DNA of 64,000 bases. Source: Gonatopus flavifemur. Taxonomy: Eukaryota; Arthropoda; Insecta; Hymenoptera; Dryinidae. How positions within the stretch are numbered: position 1 is the first letter of the stretch; each line of letters opens with the position of its first letter. A program made the translations under genes and the position numbers. The stretch is from the NCBI GenBank assembly GCA_018340375.1, contig JAFFJZ010000047.1, positions 1,674,001 through 1,738,000 on the forward strand. The letters are read 5' to 3'. Positions 31,981 to 43,514 of this stretch are shown here, piece by piece. The notes under the pieces are model-generated. The model was given only the letters and a program-made list of their open reading frames with translations, had not been told where the DNA came from and did no database searches.

Positions 31981-32667
31981 TAGTGATAACTATGCTGACT
32001 CACTTTATTCAATTTGGCACAGATATGCCATGATAATAAGTTTTTCATTCTGATTAAAAACAATTATTTGCATAAGAACAGTAGTGGTACTGTACTAGTA
32101 TCACTTTATTGCTCTAATATGAATGAAGTTTATCACGTGAATTTCAATTAATTAAAAGTCGATTGTGGCATAAATGTGATTATTATTATCATCATTTTAT
32201 TGCAGTAAATACTACGATACATTGAAAAAATGGCAAACATTTTTTTAATCTATAGGTTATGTTTGTATTTTGTCAACAAATACCCTTTGAAGACATATAG
32301 CGCCAACTGCTGATCGTTTTTTGTATTATGGAATGCATCAATAAGGGTCTCGCCCCCCACCATGGGAGTTTCGCGACCTGTATATATGACCGTGGTTTCA
32401 GTATTCAATTTTTCGTAGTAATAGAGAAGATTACAATCACACAAGGCAAAAGATGCTATTTTATGTAGTTGCATGCATTTTTTTATAATTGAACCAAAAA
32501 AAAAATTTCTCTAAAATAATGATTGTTGCAGTTCTTGCGGAACTGTCATGGTGGGAGTTTATTTGGGACATGCTTGTGCTGTGTGAGATTTTTGGTAGGA
32601 CATAAGCAAATGGATGCTGGTAGAATTTCTCAGATCCAACGTCAATTATGATAACATATTCTCTAAA

Positions 32668-32775
32668 CCCATATAGCACACAAGTTCAGAAAGAGTTCAT
32701 AAAGAATGCAATTGAAGTTCGAAAAATTCATTAGGAGTTCTCGAAATTTCGTTTTGAACTCCTGTGCTGTCTAGG
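32668..32775. repeat. CCCATATAGCACA-family MITE
   Basis: The left end is CCCATATAGCACACAAGTTC, the right end GAACTCCTGTGCTGTCTAGG, with GAACT/AGTTC interior. Just outside the right end of the P element. Confidence 0.6.
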
Positions 32776-32887
32776 ACATAACGGGTTGGTTATCAACTTC
32801 CTAACCAAAATTTATAAAACAAATCAAATTCTTCCCTCAAAGATTGCCATCTTACTCTATTTCTCACCCTATTATATTGAATTTTAA

Positions 32888-33170
32888 CTCTTCAAGTACA
32901 CACAGGTGCAAATTCGCACCCCCCATTTTAAGACTTTTCGTTTTTCGTCAAAAATTGATTTTATTCTCGTGTTTTTTTCACTGATCAAATGGAATATTTG
33001 TGAATTTCCTTCCATACCACGTTAATCTGCACAGTTTTCCCTTCAAATTGAAAAAAAGTAAGGTCAAATTAGTCGAATAGGAACCGAGTTATCAATCGGT
33101 GAAGTTGTGTGGTGCGAATTTGCACCTGTGTGTACTCCGAAGGTGAGAAAGGATGTGTGTACTTGGAGGG
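32888..33170. mobile_element. TTAA-flanked hairpin MITE
   Basis: TTAA precedes 32888 and follows 33170. The ends are CTCTTCAAGTACACACA and TGTGTGTACTTGGAGGG. A second, inner perfect pair is GGTGCAAATTCGCACC (32909) and GGTGCGAATTTGCACC (33112). piggyBac-type TTAA duplication. Confidence 0.75.
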
Positions 33171-33740
33171 TTAATATTACGCTAACTTATCGATTTTTGA
33201 ATGGGTTTTATGAACAATCAATGTGTTATATCAATCATTAGGTTCTCTTTCTTTTGAAATATTGGCATAAAACAGTGTTTACCATTGAATGAGTGAATTC
33301 ATGGTAAATTGGTTATTTATCATTCTGAAAATTACAGTTCAGTCTTTACATTGTGGATAATCTTCATCGATATCATTCTAACGATATTTTTGACATTTTC
33401 TCCACTATAATACTCAATTTCCCAAAACTGGTCCCAAGTTCAAGTGATACTGATTGTTGAGTCCATTAGTATTGATATAATCAGTATTTATTTGACTGTT
33501 TCATTTGCATATCTAACCATACCATTATATTCAAAGTAACTTACTTTTTCAATAGAAAACTCACTTTTCTTCACTAGCAAATCACTTTTTTCACTTATTC
33601 GAAATCATTGAACCGCTAGCATGCCTGTATGTGCGCTACATAGAAATGGAATGAAAGTCGCATAAATTCCAACGTATGTGATTCTTTGTTTGCCTGGTTA
33701 CCGATCTTGCGATTAATTCTCCGAATCATCGGCAATTATT
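33171..33740. other. Unassigned AT-rich spacer
   Basis: No gene, RNA or inverted element recognised. Confidence 0.4.
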
Positions 33741-34848
33741 TTGTAAATGACTAAGTAATGCTTAGTCAGTGGTGAAGACGTTGAAGTGATATTCGATTGC
33801 TCTTCATTTCTGGTCCTTCGAGTCGGATGGCTCCGAGAGAACCGTGTTTCCGGGATAAATTGTGAGTGAAATTCGAAGACTGTATCGTTCCTTCGAATTT
33901 ATTCTCGTGAATGTGAAGACGAGTTTTCTTTTTTTTCATCAATACGTGAGAATAAGTGAGTTCCGTGCTGCCTTTTTGTTCCGAGAAACAATGGATATGA
34001 TTGTTCAACATCCCACGGTTGTGCTATAAACATTTTCACGTGTGTATACAACTGCGTGTCGCGAGTGACATTGTTTTTATACGCGTCCTGTACCTCGTAC
34101 GTTACAAACAGGATCCACGTGTGCGTTATCCGGTGCTGCGTTCGCTGGATCATTTGATCGATACACGCGTCGAGCTCACTGCATCCACGCGCTCTCCGAC
34201 GCGCCAGCAGCATACCGCGTGCGTGATGTGACTACACGTGTCTATCGCCGTGCCAATATACGATCCACGCGTTGAACTCTCCGTAAATGCAACAGTGTAC
34301 TTACACCCTCGCGTAAACATTTATTAAGACATTGTTTTTTTCCATCGTGCCGTTGAAAATCGATATGAGTGTCGAACTGTCGTGCTTGCATGTATGATTG
34401 ACATTCCTTCTTCATCATTGCAAGTGCACCTATGGTGTGATCTATCGTCATTCCGTGCTTCTATCACAGGGATATATGCATGGAAATGCCATGTATTTTA
34501 GTGGCATTATACCGAATTAATGAACCACTTATGTGTTGACTAACGCTAGGCGAGTTCTCTTTTCTTCTATACGGTGTTGCTAATTCTATAGGTTTCCCTC
34601 TAGAACTGAAGGTTTTCTCAAATCCGTGGGGATTTTTTGAGGTTTTCATACTGGACGAAAAATTCTGAAGGTTTTTGGGTTTTTGAATTATTCATCCATT
34701 TTAAGTTTTTTACAGAAACCTCACGCTAATGCTCTGTTGCCAACTAGAGGTTTTTATTTCTTTCTGATGGGACATTTTAATTAATCCAAAAACGTTATTG
34801 ATCAATTCTGTGAGATGTAGAGGTTCACTGGTAACAGCCCTAGTAGAA

Positions 34849-35713
34849 ATTTTCTCTAGCAAATGATGAGGCACTGATCAGTTTTCCATTTTAGGAACTG
34901 ATCTGCAAACTTACAAGTTTCCGACAAGGGGTGTAACGCTCTGACTAATGAAAAACTGATTGGAAAAACTGAGCAGATATGAGCGAGTAACTGATGAGGC
35001 ACTCATCAGTAGTTGATGAGGTATTTGTGAGTAACTAACGAAGGATTTATTACCCACAAAATTGCAGGTTATATCGATGAAGATGTGGAATTATAATAAA
35101 TTGATGATTTTTCACTCAAATAATTAATGTTTTTGTTCAAAGATGTTTCCAAGGAGTAAAGAGTAAATTTTTAGCAAAAACCCGTGGGAAAAGATTTCCT
35201 AGACTTCTTCTTAGATAAAATCTAGAAGTTTTTGTCAAGGACAAAAAATATATAAAACCACATGTCTAGTAATTTCGAAGGTAGCTTTGTGATGTGCATA
35301 TACTTTTTATAATTATTGAGGTTAGATTCCATTGATTTGATACAGCAAAACCAGGATAAACCATTCGAACCAATTCAATTCAATTTCTTTGGAATACCTT
35401 GAATTTTGGTTAAGACATATATCTAAAATAACTTAAGTTAACTGTTAGGTGTACTTTTTCAATTGAAATATATCACTTCAATGACGATCAATATGTCCTT
35501 GAAACCGAATATTTTTTATAAACATTTGCGCTATTGATGTTCCTTGTGAATAAAGGCAATAACTTGTCAGAATTCAATCAGTTTTATATGGATTTTAATA
35601 ATCATATTTGTCAAATCAGTTCCCAATAAGTTAGTGATCAGTTTTTCCTGATTAGTTTTTCCTCATCAGTGCCTCATCAGTAATAGGGAGAACTGATTAT
35701 ATTTCTACTAGGG
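34849..35713. mobile_element. MITE with CCCTAGTAGAAAT ends
   Basis: CCCTAGTAGAAATTTT at the left and ATATTTCTACTAGGG at the right are inverted ends. Near both ends lie many ACTGATGAGG, ACTGATCAGT and CCTCATCAGT boxes. Similar CCTGGTAGAAATTT and ACTGATGAGGCGC sequence near 38070-38110 is a partial relative. Confidence 0.65.
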
Positions 35714-35794
35714 AGTGCTCTGATACATACTCCTGACAAGGTTTTGAGGCTACACTGGGGAAACAAAATGCTCATCCAACATCCAACTTGGAAA

Positions 35795-36080
35795 CCCAGA
35801 CAGCGCACAAGAATCCCAAATGAATTCTGAAAAAAGAACTCTTGAAGGACTCTTTTAGAATACAAAGTGTTCCAAAAGAGTTTCAAAAGAATTCGATTCG
35901 TCACATATTTGCGAGTTCCGTTAAAATTCTCAAAGGAGCCTCATAGAATTTCAACGAAACTCGCAAATGTCTGACGAATCGAATTCTTTTGAAACTCCCT
36001 TTGGAACACTTTGCATTCTAAAAGAGTTCTTCAAGAGTTCTTTTTTCAGAATTCATTTGAGATGCTTGTGTGCTGTCTGG
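35795..36080. mobile_element. Long-hairpin MITE, CCCAGACAGC ends
   Basis: CCCAGACAGCGCACAAG at the left and CTTGTGTGCTGTCTGG at the right. Each arm of about 125 bases pairs almost perfectly with the other through GAATTCTGAAAAAAGAACTC, TTTCAAAAGAATTCGATTCG and ATTTGCGAGTT. Built from GAATTC-type boxes. Confidence 0.8.
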
Positions 36081-37461
36081 ATCGTCGTGACTGCAAGTTA
36101 TTTACTTATTTATGAACTTTCGTACGGGCAATTAATGCTCAAATACAAAAAGAAAATAAAATGGCAAGTTTATAAACCTTCACTTTTCTAAAATCCCGCC
36201 AGTACCGCGACCACTAAGAAAATTCTCACGTGATATGAATAACAATAAGCGAGTTGAAAATTATTACCCATTTGTAAAAAAATCCTGCGTAAAATTGTTA
36301 GTTTCAGGAACGATAATAATGAGACCCAGTTTTGGAACGTAAAAATACTAGAACCTATATAAATTCATTACGAACACACTTCAAAAATGGTATTCGGAAT
36401 GCTGATCATCGTATGAAAATTGTCATCGTTTTCATCCCTCTTCATATTCGGAGCACCGCAATTTTCACGCGTCAAATAAAAAATTCGTTGTCAGAAACAC
36501 AATTTGACGAGTATCATTGATTTTAACAATGCTGGTAAATTTGCTGTTCTCAGAATGGGTCCGATTATTATCGCGCCTAGGAATGTCAATATTACAAACT
36601 GATGAAGAATTTTAAGAAAGATTACAAAAACGCTGAACGGAGAATGGCAAATTTATGATAAAATTGTAAACCTATAGTATACTCAGTAGAGTAAAATAGC
36701 CCTGACAAATTTGCTTACTGCAAGCACATTTATTTGAGGATTTCTTACAGTGTATGTTGTCTATTTCTATTGTCCAATTTGGCAAAAGCTATAAAAATAT
36801 TCATCTAGAGGTTTTTTTCTGTAAATCTGCGAAACTGAAGGTTTTTTGGGTGACATCTAGAGGGAAGTAATATTTCCACTTGGCAACACTGCTTATATGT
36901 CTTCTGAATAACGTCGTATCGTGTTTTTTTCTCTTCCTTTTTATTCATAATTAGACTGCGTTGCGCAGCGTTGCGTAGACCCAGGCCCGGATCTAGAGCA
37001 TTCTCGTGGGGGTAAAGAGATGGAATTTGCCCCCCCCCCCTTCGTCTCTTCAGAATAATAGGAAATTTGATGAAACCCAAAATATTACTATTTTATGATG
37101 TTCAAAATGTGTAATATACACTGTTCAAAATTTCTTGAATTTTAATGCACTCTTAATGTACCAGTGTACATGAAATTTCAACTTGAAGGTACATTAAATG
37201 ATATTCAAGTATTATTACATTAATTTTCAAATCATGTGGAATTGAATTACAATTTCAAGTATCGGTACATTAAAAATTAACTTAGAGTAAATCGATAGAG
37301 ATTTGAGAAAATAACATAACCATCAATAATGTTTGAAATTGAGTGAATAAATTGAATAATTATAATTTTTTTGTGATCATAAATTTTGGAATTATTGTTC
37401 TCAATCGCATTAGGTGACACTCTACGAGTCTTGTCGTGAAGAGTGCTTGAACGACACTGAA

Positions 37462-37740
37462 CCCCAACAGAACCTAAAATTTGTGTACGTCCAGGAAACC
37501 TCCAAAGGACGTCTGAGAAACGTATTTGGACGCAGTGATGCCAGGAAAAACGGTGCGGACCGAAAAATCAGCCCCTCCATTGTTCACACAATGACACGTT
37601 CGTATACGTGCGACTCACATGTATACGAAAGTTTCATCGTGTCCACGGTAGAGGGACTGATTTTTCGGTCCACACCGTCTTTCCTGGCATCACTGTTTGG
37701 ACGTTTCCTGGACGCACACAAATTTTAGGTTCTGTTGGGG
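37462..37740. mobile_element. MITE with CCCCAACAGAACC ends
   Basis: CCCCAACAGAACCTAAAATT at the left is mirrored by AATTTTAGGTTCTGTTGGGG at the right. Arms continue through CCAGGAAAC, GTGATGCCAGGAAA and GACCGAAAAATCAG, giving a hairpin of about 120 bp per arm. Confidence 0.8.
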
Positions 37741-38489
37741 AAGAGTACGAAATTTTGCGCGAAATATTTTCGTGAACCACGTGAGAAATACGAATTTTAT
37801 AAATACGATGATTAAATACATGCTTGGGATTGAGGATTTTAATTTCATAGTGGTTCTGAAACATTATGGGATCGATGGAAAATTCTTACGATCGAAGGTT
37901 ATAATTCAGAAAATTTGGCTTCCTATATTTCAGAACCAATATGGAATGAGAATTTGCATTCACAGTGCGCAATCCCATGCATGTATTTTATTATCACATA
38001 TTTGAAATTTGAAATTCTTACATATTTTATGAAAGAAGGAGGCGAAAAATATCATATGTTTCGTCTGTCCCCTGGTAGAAATTTCACAAATTTTTTCCTA
38101 TGACTGATGAGGCGCTAGAGAGGAAAAACTGAGCACAAAAAACTAGCGAGGTACTGGTCAATTACTGATAAGTTGAATCCAACTAGCGTTGGTTGGTCAA
38201 AACTAGTGAGCTACTTATTAGTATGTAATAAGTTGAACTAATTGATAATGTGGAGTAAAACCATCTCTAATAATTATACAAGTGCTTACTAAAATATATA
38301 TAAAATGGAGAAGAATGAACGTTTCAATTCTAAAATGAATAAAATATTGTTCACACTTGATATCGGAAATGTCAGTACCCATACAGCACGTATTTCATAA
38401 AGATTTTTAAACAGCTGAACAGGTTTTTCCATTAATTTTTACATATAATTACAGGTGATATAAATGAGAAAGAAAATGTAACAAATCTG

Positions 38490-39970
38490 TTTGTATTTTA
38501 GAATTGAAATATAGTTTACGGATATGAGGTTGATTTCTTTGAATTGAAAAATAAAAATTAATTATTTTCGTGAAATGTGTGATCGTTAGTTCTTAATTAA
38601 TATGTATTAAAAAAATCTATCATTCAGTGCAACATGAATTATTGAATCAGTCATAGCTATTGTAATATGTAAAAAATCATAATTTGTTGATGCAGTGAGA
38701 ATGAGTTTTATTCAAATACTTACATCAATATTTCTCAGAAAAAACTCAGAGATCAAATCATTTTTGTAGTAATATGAGTCATGAAGAACTCATTTAATCA
38801 AAAGTATTTTAAGCGAATGTTTAAAATAAATTTCCAAAAACTTGGATTATTCACATAAAGCTCGTTGGATGGTTTTACTCTTGAAGAGTACTGTCAAAGT
38901 TGACAGTTGCAAATTGGAGAAAAAAGTCTTATTTTCTGTCTTGGATTTGTTATTAGAGTAGTGACAAACTTGTAGGAAGAGTTTGGAGGTTGGGTGAAAT
39001 CCATATTGATCAGGAAAGTCAAAACCGTATTGCAAAACTTGGAAAATCTGTTAACGTAGCTGCCAATACTGGGGTATCGAGTCAGCTTTTCCTTACTACA
39101 TGAAATCTAAGCAGGAGAAATGTATCAAAATTCAGTGAATTCAAGTTGGCGTTGAGTGAGAGAAAACAGAAATATTCATTGGATTTTATTGGTTACTATA
39201 AAAATGTCAACAAATAAGGAAAGGCTATGTAGGACTCACTGTATCGTCTTTTAATATTTTTGTTTCAAAAATGTTGTATCATGCTGCTACGAATGAATGT
39301 TATTATATTTGTGAAACAGGTTCAACACACTTGTTTCTTCAACTTATTTCTAAGAAAATACAAAAATGTCCACAATACAAAATTATTGAAACAAAAATAA
39401 TGAAAGACGATACAGTGAGTCCTACATAGCCTTTCCTTATTTGTCAACATTTTTATAGTAACCAATAAAATCCAATGAATATTTCTGTTTTCTCTCACTC
39501 AACGCCAACTTGAATTCACTGAATTTTGATACATTTCTCCTGCTTAGATTTCATGTAGTAAGGAAAAGCTGACTCGATACCCCAGTATTGGCAGCTACGT
39601 TAACAGATTTTCCAAGTTTTGCAATACGGTTTTGACTTTCCTGATCAATATGGATTTCACCCAACCTCCAAACTCTTCCTACAAGTTTGTCACTACTCTA
39701 ATAACAAATCCAAGACAGAAAATAAGACTTTTTTCTCCAATTTGCAACTGTCAACTTTGACAGTACTCTTCAAGAGTAAAACCATCCAACGAGCTTTATG
39801 TGAATAATCCAAGTTTTTGGAAATTTATTTTAAACTTTCGCTTGAAAAGATTTTCAATACATAAGAATTAAACAATAACGACCACACATTTCACAAAAAT
39901 AATTCATTCATTGTTTTTTATCACATAAACTTAACCTCACATCTGTCAACCGAATTGCAATTTTCACATA
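38490..39970. repeat. Long, near-perfect palindrome
   Basis: About 38800-39265 matches 39845-39385 inverted almost perfectly. A 62-codon frame at 38847-39035 (minus) and 39619-39807 (plus) translates identically on both arms. Homology continues outward at lower identity to about 38490 and 39970, and the left arm carries about 170 extra bases (about 38620-38790). The loop is about 120 bases. No coding function is recognised. Confidence 0.8.
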
Positions 39971-40110
39971 GGTTAATAGATTATTATACTCAACCGATGG
40001 ATTGAATCAGATATCCACGTCATTTACATTGATCTTTTCTAATAAACCACGTAGGTACCGGTTTAGCTTAGGTCGTTAGGGCGTTAGGATAGTAGATCGC
40101 GCAACATTCC

Positions 40111-40426
40111 GAAGCAGCAACAGAAGTTCAAAGTATATACGAAATAGAAACGTTCGTAGAATGTACGAATGAGATACGAAGAACATATAGTGAACGTTCA
40201 TAGAATATTCGAATGAGACTGTTTTAAATATACTTAGAACGTACGCAGTACATTCGAAATCTACGATATACATTCAATCGACGTTCGATTGACGTACCAT
40301 CGTATATTCGATTACATACGTTCGATGAATATGCATAGCACCTATGAAACAGTCTCATTCAAATGTGCATAGAACATATTTCGAATATTCGAAGAATATT
40401 CTTAGTATATTCTGGTGCTACTTGGG
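40111..40426 (+). repeat. AGCAGCAACAG repeat, copy B
   Basis: Matches the repeat split by the mariner. It ends GGTGCTACTTGGG, the CCCAAGTAGCACC end of the general family, and starts AGCAGCAACAGAAG. Composed of GAACGT and GAATATTC boxes. Confidence 0.7.
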
Positions 40427-40517
40427 TTAGGTAGGGATTGGTTTAGGTGGTTCGATTCTCTTCGAGGTTTCCAATTTTCTCTTCATGACATGAGAACGTA
40501 GTGAACAACGTGCCCAA

Positions 40518-40943
40518 CCCAGACAGCACAGAAAGTTCTCTGGATGTTCTATAAACATATTCTTGGTTTCGCGTGTGTTGGTGCCCAAGGCACATATTTT
40601 CCAAATGTTTAGAGTACCTTCGCTTTTGATGCACATGAATACGTACCGAGCACGTTCTTTTCACATACTACGGGACGTTCTTTCCGCGTTTTCTAAACGT
40701 GTTTCCATGAAAACTAACCTTTTAAAAACATATGTGCAACACTGCGGAACGTTGTGAAAACCTTTCCTTGAATACGTCCCAAGAACATTGCAAGAAGACA
40801 TGAATAGAACTAAACGGGACATTTGCATGTTCCTGCGACATACATGCGACGTTTTTAGAACATCATGAGACGTTATTTGCACGTTCTCTGTGTAACCAAG
40901 CACGTTTTCGGAACGTCCAGAAAACTTCCCGGTGCTGTATGGG
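40518..40943. repeat. CCCAGACAGCACA-family MITE with GAACGTTC interior
   Basis: CCCAGACAGCACAGAAAG at the left and CCCGGTGCTGTATGGG at the right. The interior is dominated by ACGTTC, GAACGT and GTTCTT boxes. Sits between the two inverted AGCAGCAACAG copies. Confidence 0.65.
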
Positions 40944-41258
40944 AAGTAGCATCGGAATATACTATGAATGTTCTGTGAATATTCGAAGTATATTCTATGC
41001 ACATTCAAATGGGACCGGTTCATGGACGCTATGCATATTCATCGAACGTATGTAATTGGATATACGATGGTACGTCAATCGAACGTCGATTGAATGTATA
41101 TCGTAGATTTCGAATGTACTGCGTACGTTCTAAGTATATTTAAAACAGTCTCATTCGAATATTCTATGAACGTTCACTATATGTTCTTCGTATCTCATTC
41201 GTACATTCTATGAACGTTTCTATTTCGTATATACTTTGAACTTCTTTTGCTGCTTGGG
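40944..41258 (-). repeat. AGCAGCAACAG repeat, copy C (inverted)
   Basis: Inverted match of 40111-40426, ending TTTTGCTGCTTGGG. With copy B it makes an inverted pair around the GAACGTTC MITE. Confidence 0.7.
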
Positions 41259-41285
41259 TGGTTGTCAATCTGCAAGTGTTCTCCT

Positions 41286-41527
41286 CCGAAACATGTTTTT
41301 TGCTTAAAAAAAAAAAAATTTACTGGAAGTTTTTTTCTGGAACGCGAATGAAAATTCATATACAAATTTCATGTATTCGTACATTAAATTTCAAATCTAT
41401 GTACATTAAATTTAATGTATGTGGACTTGAAATTTGTGGAACCAGTACATGAATTTTCAGTTACGTACTTGAAAAAAACTTCCAGTAGATTTACATTAAA
41501 ATTCACGCGGAAATTTTTAACAGTGTA
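41286..41527. repeat. Inverted repeat with TACATTAAA boxes
   Basis: TTTACTGGAAGTTTTTTTC pairs with AAAAAAACTTCCAGTA, and TACATTAAATTT boxes fill the middle. AAATTTTTAACAGTGTAG at the right resembles the complement of ACACTGTTCAAAATTTC at 37118, so the two may be ends of one split element. Confidence 0.5.
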
Positions 41528-41923
41528 GAGATAGGCGATTCAAAGGAAGAAACCGATTTGTTCATCAGAATCATAGAACTATAAATTACAAAAAAATGAT
41601 TTTGAGAAACAATATTCCTTGAGAATGAAAAAAACTCACACTTTTGAGATTTTTTATTCTCTGTCCGACTCAATTGGAGTTCTTGAAAATTGTAACTTTT
41701 GGGAATTTTAATTCCATATCACCAATTGTATTCAAGTTCTTGTGATCACAGAAAAATTCTCCTCATGAGGACAAAAATCTTTCATTTTTTCCCCGAAAAC
41801 TGGAAAAATTCAAAATCACAAATCGATAAGAATTTGAAACACAGAGATTAATTATTGTAAGAATCATTCTGCAAAAATCCATAGAAAAAATCGAAAAATC
41901 GAAGTGAAAAAAGAAATCTTGTA

Positions 41924-43117
41924 AGGTAACTGACCCCATTAGTGAACATCTAAGAACAGAAGCACTCTAAATATAAATTATTTCATGAATAATTTCTTTA
42001 AAATGAATTTCCACGAGTAAATAAGGTAGATTGAGCATTTCAATTTTCTCTTACCGTGATTTTTTATTCATTTTCTAAGTGATAACAATAAAAATAATGA
42101 AATTAATGAAATGTTAACAATACCCCCATTAGTGAACGGGTCGCATGAATTAGTGAACGCTGATTGACCCCATTACTGAACGCGTAGAATCTGAGGTTGC
42201 TCAGATGAGTTATTATCACTTTCCTGATGATATTCGAAATATATTCTGTGCACATTCTAATGAGACCTTTTCATAGGTGCTATGCATATTCATCGAACGT
42301 ATATAATCGAATATATGACGGAACGTCAGTCGAACGTCGATTGAATGAATATCGTACATTTCAAATGTACTATGTACGTTCTGAGTGTATTTAAAACAGT
42401 CCCATTCGTATATTCTATGAACTTTCATGATATGTTCTTCGTATCTCATTCTCAAATTCTACCAACGTTTTTATTTCATATATACTTTGAACTTCTGTTG
42501 CTGCTTGAGTTACTTTGGCAAAAAAAATTGTGAATTTCAAGTAGAGTTTATAATTTTACATGTTTATTCCAATCCTTGGAGAAATTTATAGATTGATTGA
42601 AAAATTATGCACATTATGAGAATTCATGAAAAAATTTTCCTACAGTAGATACCTATGATATGAATTGTTACGTTTATTCGTTCAGTAATAGATTCACCGA
42701 TCATTTTCGTGTGTGTATTTCTGAACGCGCAATTTTCTGGGTTAGCGACTGACAGTTATTGAAAATAACCCTATATTATCTTAATTTGAATGATATCAAT
42801 AGATTGGATACATAAAATAGTTCAATGGTCGCATTAATACTATGAAAATGCACAATTGAAAAAATGTCCATTCTTAACTCACCTTGTAAGATTCACGAAG
42901 GCAAAGCTCGTTGTGACACTCGGCATGAGTCTTTATTTATTTCGTGAATTACATTTTTCGTTCTTCCATTTGTTGTCGCATTCATCACGGACAATAATGT
43001 TTGAAGATTGGAATAATCTTCACAGCACGTAATAGGTAAACACTTCTTGTTCGTCAAAGAGGTTTTATTATCTCGAGGTTCACTAAAGGGGTCGCGTTCG
43101 CTAATGGGGTGTTACCT
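41924..43117 (-). mobile_element. TA-flanked AGGTAACTGACC element, copy 2 (no mariner)
   Basis: The inverted copy of 21416-23889 without the mariner, 1,194 bp, bounded by TA (41922-41923 and 43118-43119). It keeps 16 bases near the end at 43100 that copy 1 lacks, and contains the uninterrupted AGCAGCAACAG repeat (42216-42515). At the mariner target it reads ATTCGTATATTC, the intact site. Confidence 0.88.
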
Positions 43118-43514
43118 TACAAATCAAATCGAGATGGCTCACCCCTAGTCTGATATCAGGTAGGAAAGGTTGTGCTTTTTGTGTTGTCTATAACAGTTCG
43201 ACTTCATGTTGCATGAAATATTTGTAATGAGATAACAGAATCCAACTAGTCGACTTTTTTCAAAATTTTTTTTATTCTCCATTCAAAAACATCAAAGCAC
43301 TTGGAAGAAGAATAGTATTCAACTGCAGTGTTATACAGTACAGTGTAATATATATGAAGAATCGAATAATAGTATTGAACAGTATTTGGAGAAGTGAAAT
43401 ATAATACTAAGCAAGTAGCAAGTGTGGTATAATCTTGTATTATCTGTTATACATATATTACCCTGGAGGTTTAACTCAGTTGAATCTCATCTTCCGTGCT
43501 TTCAATTCCGCAAA

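Larger units (their letters stand above)
21159..32394 (+). mobile_element. Complete P-type transposon, 8-bp target duplication
   Basis: GTTTCAGT stands at 21151-21158 and again at 32395-32402, the 8-bp duplication length typical of P elements. Inside it are 53-bp terminal inverted repeats (21159-21211 and 32342-32394) that start CACGGTC, share AAACTCCCATGGTGGGGGGC and differ at only a few sites. A second, subterminal inverted pair lies at 21246-21278 and 32273-32307 (core TGGCGCT, then AAAGGGTAT). P-superfamily elements use such subterminal sites for transposase binding. The element carries its own THAP transposase gene on the + strand. Removing the nested 2.47 kb insertion leaves about 8.8 kb, long for a P element because introns have collected MITEs and microsatellites. 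Confidence 0.92.
34573..36894. mobile_element. 2.3 kb element with GTGTTGCC ends
   Basis: The left end is GTGTTGCTAATTCTATAGG, then CCCTCTAGA. The right end is TCTAGAGGGAAG, then CCACTTGGCAACAC. The ends also share AACTGAAGGTTTTTT-like sequence. No transposase recognised. It carries at least two further MITEs. Confidence 0.55.
33741..36981 (+). mobile_element. CpG-rich leader/5' LTR region of the BEL/Pao element (interrupted)
   Basis: 33770-34572 is far richer in CpG than its surroundings (CACGCGTCG, CACGCGCTCTCC, CCACGCG). It continues after an inserted element (34573-36894) at 36895-36981 and, after the hAT, at 45370 directly into the BEL gag start at 45425. This continuity suggests LTR and leader sequence. 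The LTR limits, primer-binding site and 3' partner were not identified, so an unrelated CpG-rich host exon is possible. Confidence 0.35.

Noticed and set aside
37031..37042. Run of C as a possible assembly gap or signal
   Set aside because: It lies just inside the hAT end, where such families often carry C or G runs; no further meaning supported.
38847..39035. Identical 62-codon frame on both arms of the palindrome (also 39619-39807)
   Set aside because: Identity follows from the palindrome itself; no domain or supporting start context.
37118..41527. One large element with ACACTGTT ends
   Set aside because: The ends resemble each other over only about 30 bases and no target duplication was found; noted only as a possibility under 41286-41527.
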